This document shows, piece after piece, positions 60,117 to 64,000 of a stretch of DNA of 64,000 bases (position 1 is the stretch's first letter; the number at the start of each line of letters is the position of its first letter). The translations under genes and the position numbers were made by a program. The notes under the pieces are model-generated. The model was not told the origin of the DNA and ran no database searches. It was given only the letters and a program-made list of their open reading frames with translations. Source of the DNA: Rubrolithibacter danxiaensis (GTDB lineage: Bacteria; Bacteroidota; Bacteroidia; Sphingobacteriales; Sphingobacteriaceae); NCBI RefSeq assembly GCF_047272945.1, contig NZ_JBKOPS010000003.1, positions 310,001-374,000 on the forward strand. Reading direction: 5' to 3'.

Positions 60117-60962
60117 ATGGCAGTTGATACAGAAACATTAAAAGATATAGCTGGTCAGGTAAGAAGAGACATTGTGCGAATGGTTCACCAATGCCAATCC
60201 GGGCATCCGGGGGGATCACTAGGTTGTACCGAATACTTTGTTGCTTTATATTTCAAGGTAATGAAGCACAATCCTTCATTCAACATGGATGGTAAGGGCG
60301 AGGACCTTTTCTTCCTTTCAAACGGGCATATCTCTCCCGTGTGGTATAGTGTGCTTGCCCGTTCAGGCTATTTTGATGTAAGTGAGCTTAGCACTTTCAG
60401 AAAAATAAACTCACGTTTGCAGGGACATCCCACTACCCATGAACATTTACCGGGTATAAGGGTAGCTTCAGGATCTTTAGGACAAGGCTTATCCGTTGCA
60501 ATTGGTGCCGCACTCGCAAAAAAGCTTAATGGTGAAGACAGGTTTGTATTTTCGTTACATGGTGATGGCGAAATTCAGGAAGGACAAATTTGGGAAGCTG
60601 CTATGTATGCGCCCCACAACAAGGTGGATAATTTAATTGCCACAATTGATGTGAACGGACAGCAGATAGACGGGCCTACAGAGAAAGTACTGTCACTGGG
60701 AAACTTGCAGGCTAAATGGGAAGCCTTTGGCTGGGAGGTATTACAAATGAAAGGGAACGATATAGAAGATGTGGTTAGGGTATTAGAACTGGCAAAATCA
60801 AAAGCATTTAAAGGCAAACCAATTATGATCCTGATGCAAACAGATATGGGTCATGGAGTAGATTTTATGGCAGGCTCACATAAATGGCATGGTGTAGCTC
60901 CAAACGATGAACAACTGGAAGCAGCTTTAAATCAATTGCATTCAAGTTTGCAGGATTATTAG
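60117..60962 (+). CDS. Transketolase N-terminal (thiamine diphosphate-binding) subunit
   Basis: A 281-aa subunit with the N-terminal TPP-binding domain of transketolase: HQCQSGHPGGSLGCTEYFVA, SLHGDGEIQEGQIWEAAMYA (GDG...E motif) and GHGVDFMAGSHKWHG. The C-terminal half is on a separate gene 38 bases downstream. The two halves together equal a whole transketolase, used in the non-oxidative pentose phosphate pathway. Split forms are known in Bacteroidota and archaea and pair as a heterotetramer. The start ATG 60117 lies 17 bases after the possible -7 box. Confidence 0.92.
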   Translation: MAVDTETLKDIAGQVRRDIVRMVHQCQSGHPGGSLGCTEYFVALYFKVMKHNPSFNMDGKGEDLFFLSNGHISPVWYSVLARSGYFDVSELSTFRKINSRLQGHPTTHEHLPGIRVASGSLGQGLSVAIGAALAKKLNGEDRFVFSLHGDGEIQEGQIWEAAMYAPHNKVDNLIATIDVNGQQIDGPTEKVLSLGNLQAKWEAFGWEVLQMKGNDIEDVVRVLELAKSKAFKGKPIMILMQTDMGHGVDFMAGSHKWHGVAPNDEQLEAALNQLHSSLQDY

Positions 60963-61000
60963 GATCATTAAGCAAGAGCAGTGTAATAGAAAAGAACAAC

Positions 61001-61960
61001 ATGAAAAAATATACATATACAGAAAAAAAAGATACCCGTTCAGGTTTTGGTGCCGGATTACTGGAAGCAGGAAAGAAGAACCCGGAAGTAGTGGCCTTGT
61101 GCGCCGACCTTGTTGGATCTTTAAAGATGGATGCTTTTATCAAAGAGTTTCCTGAACGTTTTTTTCAGATTGGTATTGCAGAAGCCAATATGATTGGTAT
61201 AGCAGCAGGATTAACTATTGGAGGAAAAATTCCTTTTACCGGCACCTTTGCCAACTTTTCTACGGGCAGGGTTTATGATCAGATACGTCAATCGGTAGCT
61301 TACTCAGGAAAAAATGTGAAAATATGCGCTTCACATGCGGGCTTAACTTTAGGAGAAGACGGAGCAACACACCAGATTCTTGAAGACATCGGCCTGATGA
61401 AGATGCTTCCGGGAATGACGGTAATCAATACATGCGATTATAACCAGACCAAAGCAGCAACTATCGCAATAGCAGAACACGAGGGTCCGGTTTACTTACG
61501 TTTTGGCCGCCCCGTAATACCTGTTTTTACAGATCCCGATCAGAAATTTGAAATTGGCAAAGCCTGGATGGTAAATGAAGGAACTGATGTAACTATTATT
61601 GCGACCGGCCACCTGGTATGGGAAGCTATTCTTGCAGGAGAACAACTGGCAGAAATGGGCATCAATGCCGAGATAATCAATATACATACAATAAAACCTT
61701 TAGACGAAGAAGCTGTTCTAAAATCGGTTGCTAAAACAGGCTGCGTGGTAACTGCCGAAGAACATAACCGTTTGGGAGGACTGGGAGACAGTGTAGCGCA
61801 GGTTCTTATTAAAAACAATCCTGTTCCACAGGAATATATTGCGGTAGATGACAGTTTCGGAGAAAGCGGAGTACCAGCCGAGCTAATGAAAAAATACGGT
61901 TTGGATGCCGAACATATAATCGAAGCTGCTCAAAAAGCAATCAGCAGAAAAAGAAAATAA
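61001..61960 (+). CDS. Transketolase C-terminal subunit
   Basis: A 319-aa subunit with the pyrimidine-binding and C-terminal domains of transketolase. It has DTRSGFGAGLLEAGKKNPEV, FFQIGIAEANMIGIAAGL (the Glu that activates TPP is in this region), GGKIPFTGTFANFSTGRVYD and the C-terminal VTAEEHNRLGGLGDSVAQVL. It directly follows the N-terminal subunit. The family also includes 1-deoxyxylulose-5-phosphate synthase-like proteins, but the split and the adjacent partner argue for transketolase. Confidence 0.92.
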   Translation: MKKYTYTEKKDTRSGFGAGLLEAGKKNPEVVALCADLVGSLKMDAFIKEFPERFFQIGIAEANMIGIAAGLTIGGKIPFTGTFANFSTGRVYDQIRQSVAYSGKNVKICASHAGLTLGEDGATHQILEDIGLMKMLPGMTVINTCDYNQTKAATIAIAEHEGPVYLRFGRPVIPVFTDPDQKFEIGKAWMVNEGTDVTIIATGHLVWEAILAGEQLAEMGINAEIINIHTIKPLDEEAVLKSVAKTGCVVTAEEHNRLGGLGDSVAQVLIKNNPVPQEYIAVDDSFGESGVPAELMKKYGLDAEHIIEAAQKAISRKRK

Positions 61961-62000
61961 GGATTACACAATCCCCAAAGTATTTATTCCAATACAATAC

Positions 62001-62552
62001 ATGAAGCAGGCTGAAGATTCAGAAATATTAAAAAAGTTTGCTAATGAAAGCACTCGCACTGAAGCCTTCAACCTGCTTCTTCAAAAATACCAGCAAAAGA
62101 TTTACTGGCATGTTCGCCGGCTGGTAATTGATCATGACGATGCAGATGATCTGGTTCAGGAAGTTTTTATAAAGGTTTGGAAAAACCTTGGAAACTTTAG
62201 AAATGATTCTCAACTTTATACCTGGCTGTATCGCATTGCTACCAATGAATGCATTACATTTCTGAATAAAAAGAAACAAAAAAACAATATTTCATTGGAT
62301 GAAGTAGCACCTGCCCTATCCAATTCCTTATCCAGCGGAAGCTATTTTAATGGAGATAAAGCCCAACTGAAGCTTCAACAAGCACTTTTAACGTTACCTG
62401 AGAAGCAACGGCTGGTTTTTAATATGAAATATTTTGACGATTTGAAATATGAAGAGATCTCGGAAATAGTAGGAACAAGTGTCGGCGCATTAAAAGCATC
62501 TTTCCATATTGCTGTTAAAAAAATAGAACAATACTTTTTAAATACTGATTAA
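62001..62552 (+). CDS. ECF-type RNA polymerase sigma factor
   Basis: A 183-aa sigma-70 family factor. The region 2 block runs from QKIYWHVRRLVIDHDDADDLV to VFIKVWKNLGNF (helix and -10 recognition), with TWLYRIATNECITFLNKKK. Region 4 is ALLTLPEKQRLVFNMKYF with YEEISEIVGTSVGALKASFH for -35 recognition. It starts at ATG 62001. The next gene encodes a membrane protein in an anti-sigma position, which is typical. The promoter set it controls is not known. Confidence 0.93.
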   Translation: MKQAEDSEILKKFANESTRTEAFNLLLQKYQQKIYWHVRRLVIDHDDADDLVQEVFIKVWKNLGNFRNDSQLYTWLYRIATNECITFLNKKKQKNNISLDEVAPALSNSLSSGSYFNGDKAQLKLQQALLTLPEKQRLVFNMKYFDDLKYEEISEIVGTSVGALKASFHIAVKKIEQYFLNTD

Positions 62553-62583
62553 ACCTTTAGAGTAAAAATAAATCAGAATAAGT

Positions 62584-63123
62584 ATGGATTTGGAAAATAC
62601 ACACGAGGACTGGGAAAAAGACATTCCAAAACATCTGGGAGTAGGAAAAGAAAATCCATTTACTGTTCCTGAAAATTACTTTAAAACATTAACCGAAAGT
62701 ATTGAAGCATCGCTTGCAGCAGAAAGACTAAAAGAAATTGCGGGGAATGACGGCTTTACTGTTCCTGAGAATTACTTTGACCTTTTGAATGAAAAAATAC
62801 TTAACAAAGTTAAGGTAAATGCAGAACCGGCGATTACAGTTAAATTATTTAGAACCAATTGGATAAAATATGCAGCGGCTGCATGTGTAACTTTTGTTGC
62901 AGCTATCACATTTTATCTTAGTAATCACACTAAAGATCCGATAGAAGCGGGGCTAAATCAGGTACAGGATCAAGACATTGTAAATTATTTGAAAGTTAAC
63001 AGTGATCCCGGAGATACCAGGTTTATAATAGAAAACATTAATTTAGATAATACTTTTACAGATATTAGGAAAGAAATTTCTGAAGAAGACCTGGAAGAAT
63101 ATATCAATACTACTAACTTATAG
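62584..63123 (+). CDS. Single-pass membrane protein in anti-sigma position
   Basis: A 179-aa protein with a soluble N-terminus (1-95), one membrane helix near residues 98-114 (YAAAACVTFVAAITFYL), and a periplasmic C-terminus. The N-terminus holds an internal duplication: NPFTVPENYFKTLTESI and GFTVPENYFDLLNEKI. That motif recurs in Bacteroidota proteins encoded after ECF sigma genes. It lies 31 bases after the sigma gene and is probably its membrane-bound antagonist, although no classical anti-sigma (ZAS or RseA) domain is visible. Confidence 0.7.
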   Translation: MDLENTHEDWEKDIPKHLGVGKENPFTVPENYFKTLTESIEASLAAERLKEIAGNDGFTVPENYFDLLNEKILNKVKVNAEPAITVKLFRTNWIKYAAAACVTFVAAITFYLSNHTKDPIEAGLNQVQDQDIVNYLKVNSDPGDTRFIIENINLDNTFTDIRKEISEEDLEEYINTTNL

Positions 63124-63134
63124 AACGGCAAATA

Positions 63135-63551
63135 ATGAGATTGTTTTTTTGTATATTGTTTAGTGTAATCTTTATTGGCAGTGCACACAGCCAGGATAAA
63201 CAAGATCGTATTAAACGGATAGAAGCTCTTAAAGCTGCCTATATAACTAAAAAGTTAGACCTTACACCTGATGAAGCAAAGGGGTTTTGGCCTGTTTACA
63301 ATAATTATCAGCATGAAATCAGTAACCTGTACCGGCAAAAAAGGCAAAATCAGTTTAACCACAGAGAGAATCCAAAAGAAGCTTTAAGCAACGACATGGA
63401 TTATGACAACAAGATTCTCGATGTAAAGAAAAAGTACCAAAAAGAGTTCTCCCGAATTTTACCCGCTCAAAAAGTGCTTGATCTGTACAATGCAGAACGC
63501 GAATTCAGGGAAGAACTTATAAAAGAGTTAAGAGACCGGCGAAAAGAATAA
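63135..63551 (+). CDS. Spy/CpxP-like periplasmic protein
   Basis: A 138-aa protein with a signal peptide ending at GSAHSQ. The mature part is entirely helical and charged (DRIKRIEALKAAYITKKLDL, TPDEAKGFWPVYNNYQHE, RRKE end). The motif L-T-P-x-E-A-x-x-F-W-P-V-Y-N is shared by Bacteroidota proteins that follow ECF sigma/anti-sigma pairs. It lies 11 bases after the membrane protein gene. Spy and CpxP in enterobacteria are periplasmic chaperones and stress feedback inhibitors; a similar sensing or feedback role is inferred, not shown. Confidence 0.72.
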   Translation: MRLFFCILFSVIFIGSAHSQDKQDRIKRIEALKAAYITKKLDLTPDEAKGFWPVYNNYQHEISNLYRQKRQNQFNHRENPKEALSNDMDYDNKILDVKKKYQKEFSRILPAQKVLDLYNAEREFREELIKELRDRRKE

Positions 63552-63561
63552 TTTCAACACG

Positions 63562-63589
63562 AAAGCCTTCAGATAAACCTGGAGGCTTT
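63562..63589 (+). terminator. Hairpin terminator between the Spy-like and aminotransferase genes
   Basis: AAAGCCTTCAG (63562-63572) pairs with CTGGAGGCTTT (63579-63589), 11 bp with one T-G wobble and a 6-base loop, followed by TTTT-like bases. It ends the sigma operon; the next gene's -7 box begins 3 bases later. Confidence 0.7.
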
Positions 63590-63591
63590 TG

Positions 63592-63599
63592 TACTTTTG
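63592..63599 (+). promoter_or_regulatory. Predicted -7 box of the aminotransferase gene, 3 bases from ATG
   Basis: TACTTTTG matches TAnnTTTG and is separated from ATG 63603 by only CAC, implying a leaderless or near-leaderless mRNA. It overlaps the tail of the preceding terminator. Confidence 0.5.
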
Positions 63600-63602
63600 C
63601 AC

Positions 63603-64000
63603 ATGCTTAGCAATAAACAGCTGTTTCTTTTAAATAATGCCCAAACTTCTTCGTCGCCACGTTTAATAGAAATTGAACGTGCGGAAGGAAACTACCTTTA
63701 CTCACCGGAAAACAAACCTTATTTAGACCTGGTTTCGGGCTTTGCCGTTAGCAATATTGGCCATCGTCATCCCCGGGTGGTTAAAGCAATAAAAGACCAG
63801 GTTGATAAATACCTGCACCTGACAGTTTATGGAGAATTCGTACAGGCTCCGCAGGTACTTTTCGCTGAAAAACTGATTTCCATCCTACCAGAAAAGTTAA
63901 ACTCTGTTTATTTTGTTAATTCAGGTGCCGAAGCAACCGAAGGCGCTTTAAAACTGGCAAAAAGATATACAGGCAAATCTCGTATTATTTCTTTTTATAA
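63603..64000 (+). CDS. Class III pyridoxal-phosphate aminotransferase (5' part, cut by window end)
   Basis: The first 132 codons of a class III aminotransferase (acetylornithine, 4-aminobutyrate or omega-amino-acid type). LYSPENKPYLDLVSGFAVSNIG is the substrate-binding start. YFVNSGAEATEGALKLAKRY is the PLP-phosphate loop. The lysine that binds PLP would lie beyond the window end. No stop codon is seen, as expected for a partial gene. The N-terminus lacks a signal, so it is cytoplasmic. The substrate cannot be set from this part. Confidence 0.85.
   Translation, partial: MLSNKQLFLLNNAQTSSSPRLIEIERAEGNYLYSPENKPYLDLVSGFAVSNIGHRHPRVVKAIKDQVDKYLHLTVYGEFVQAPQVLFAEKLISILPEKLNSVYFVNSGAEATEGALKLAKRYTGKSRIISFY

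Overview
The window is a contiguous, gene-dense chromosomal segment of a low-GC Bacteroidota bacterium, most likely of the class Sphingobacteriia (Pedobacter or Solitalea-like; the genus is an inference). The lineage call rests on several things: type IX secretion parts (PorT, PorG/DUF6089, PorP/SprF, PorE-like, and type A and type B sorting domains), a 59-aa histone H1-like protein, a long PurF variant, and many start sites preceded by the Bacteroidota -7 box TAnnTTTG. I see no tRNA, rRNA, transposase, integrase, phage gene or CRISPR array. The end of the window cuts an aminotransferase gene.

Layout. 0.1-8.5 kb: APC amino-acid permease, MarC, an RsmB-type rRNA methyltransferase, guaA, a small lipoprotein, an unlisted 47-aa CxxC protein, an orphan 7TM-PAS histidine kinase and the H1-like protein. 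8.5-20 kb: a hairpin-rich gene-poor stretch, then sugar metabolism (GH1-like hydrolase, Gfo/Idh oxidoreductase, pfkB), an M16 protease pair, pncC, dCMP deaminase, an FHS sugar transporter, a LysE exporter and purF. 20-29.5 kb: ammonium transporter and nuoHIJKLMN (membrane arm of complex I, without nuoA-G beside it). 29.6-38 kb: an envelope-biogenesis run on the minus strand (alpha/beta hydrolase, CBS protein, nadK, porG, uppS, bamA, two Skp/OmpH chaperones). 38-50 kb: SDR, porT-ubiE, engB, a UbiA-type prenyltransferase, a Crp/Fnr regulator beside an NAD(P)-sugar epimerase-like protein, an M3 peptidase, a second APC permease and kup. 50-60 kb: a small type A sorting-domain protein, FAH-family hydrolase, M23 peptidase and bcp, then a compact four-gene minus-strand operon: collagen-like fibre protein, type B sorting-domain protein, PorP/SprF, and a PorE-like TPR/propeller/OmpA protein. 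60-64 kb: split transketolase, an ECF sigma factor with a membrane protein and an Spy-like periplasmic protein, and the start of a class III aminotransferase.

How the parts fit. The strongest theme is the outer membrane and surface. BamA, Skp and UppS build the envelope. PorT and PorG are type IX secretion parts. The 53.9-59.9 kb operon looks like a self-contained surface display unit: a repeat-rich collagen-like stalk, a protein with a gliding/type B C-terminal signal, the SprF-type partner that such signals usually need, and a peptidoglycan-anchored PorE-like protein. That operon is my best candidate for an undescribed system. Other points of interest are -7 boxes set only a few bases before start codons, non-ATG starts in nuoH, nuoL and kup, two DnaA-box-like sites before transketolase, a palindrome before the GH1 gene, and a palindrome at the predicted 5' end of the uppS-bamA transcript that recurs inside a terminator at 8.75 kb.
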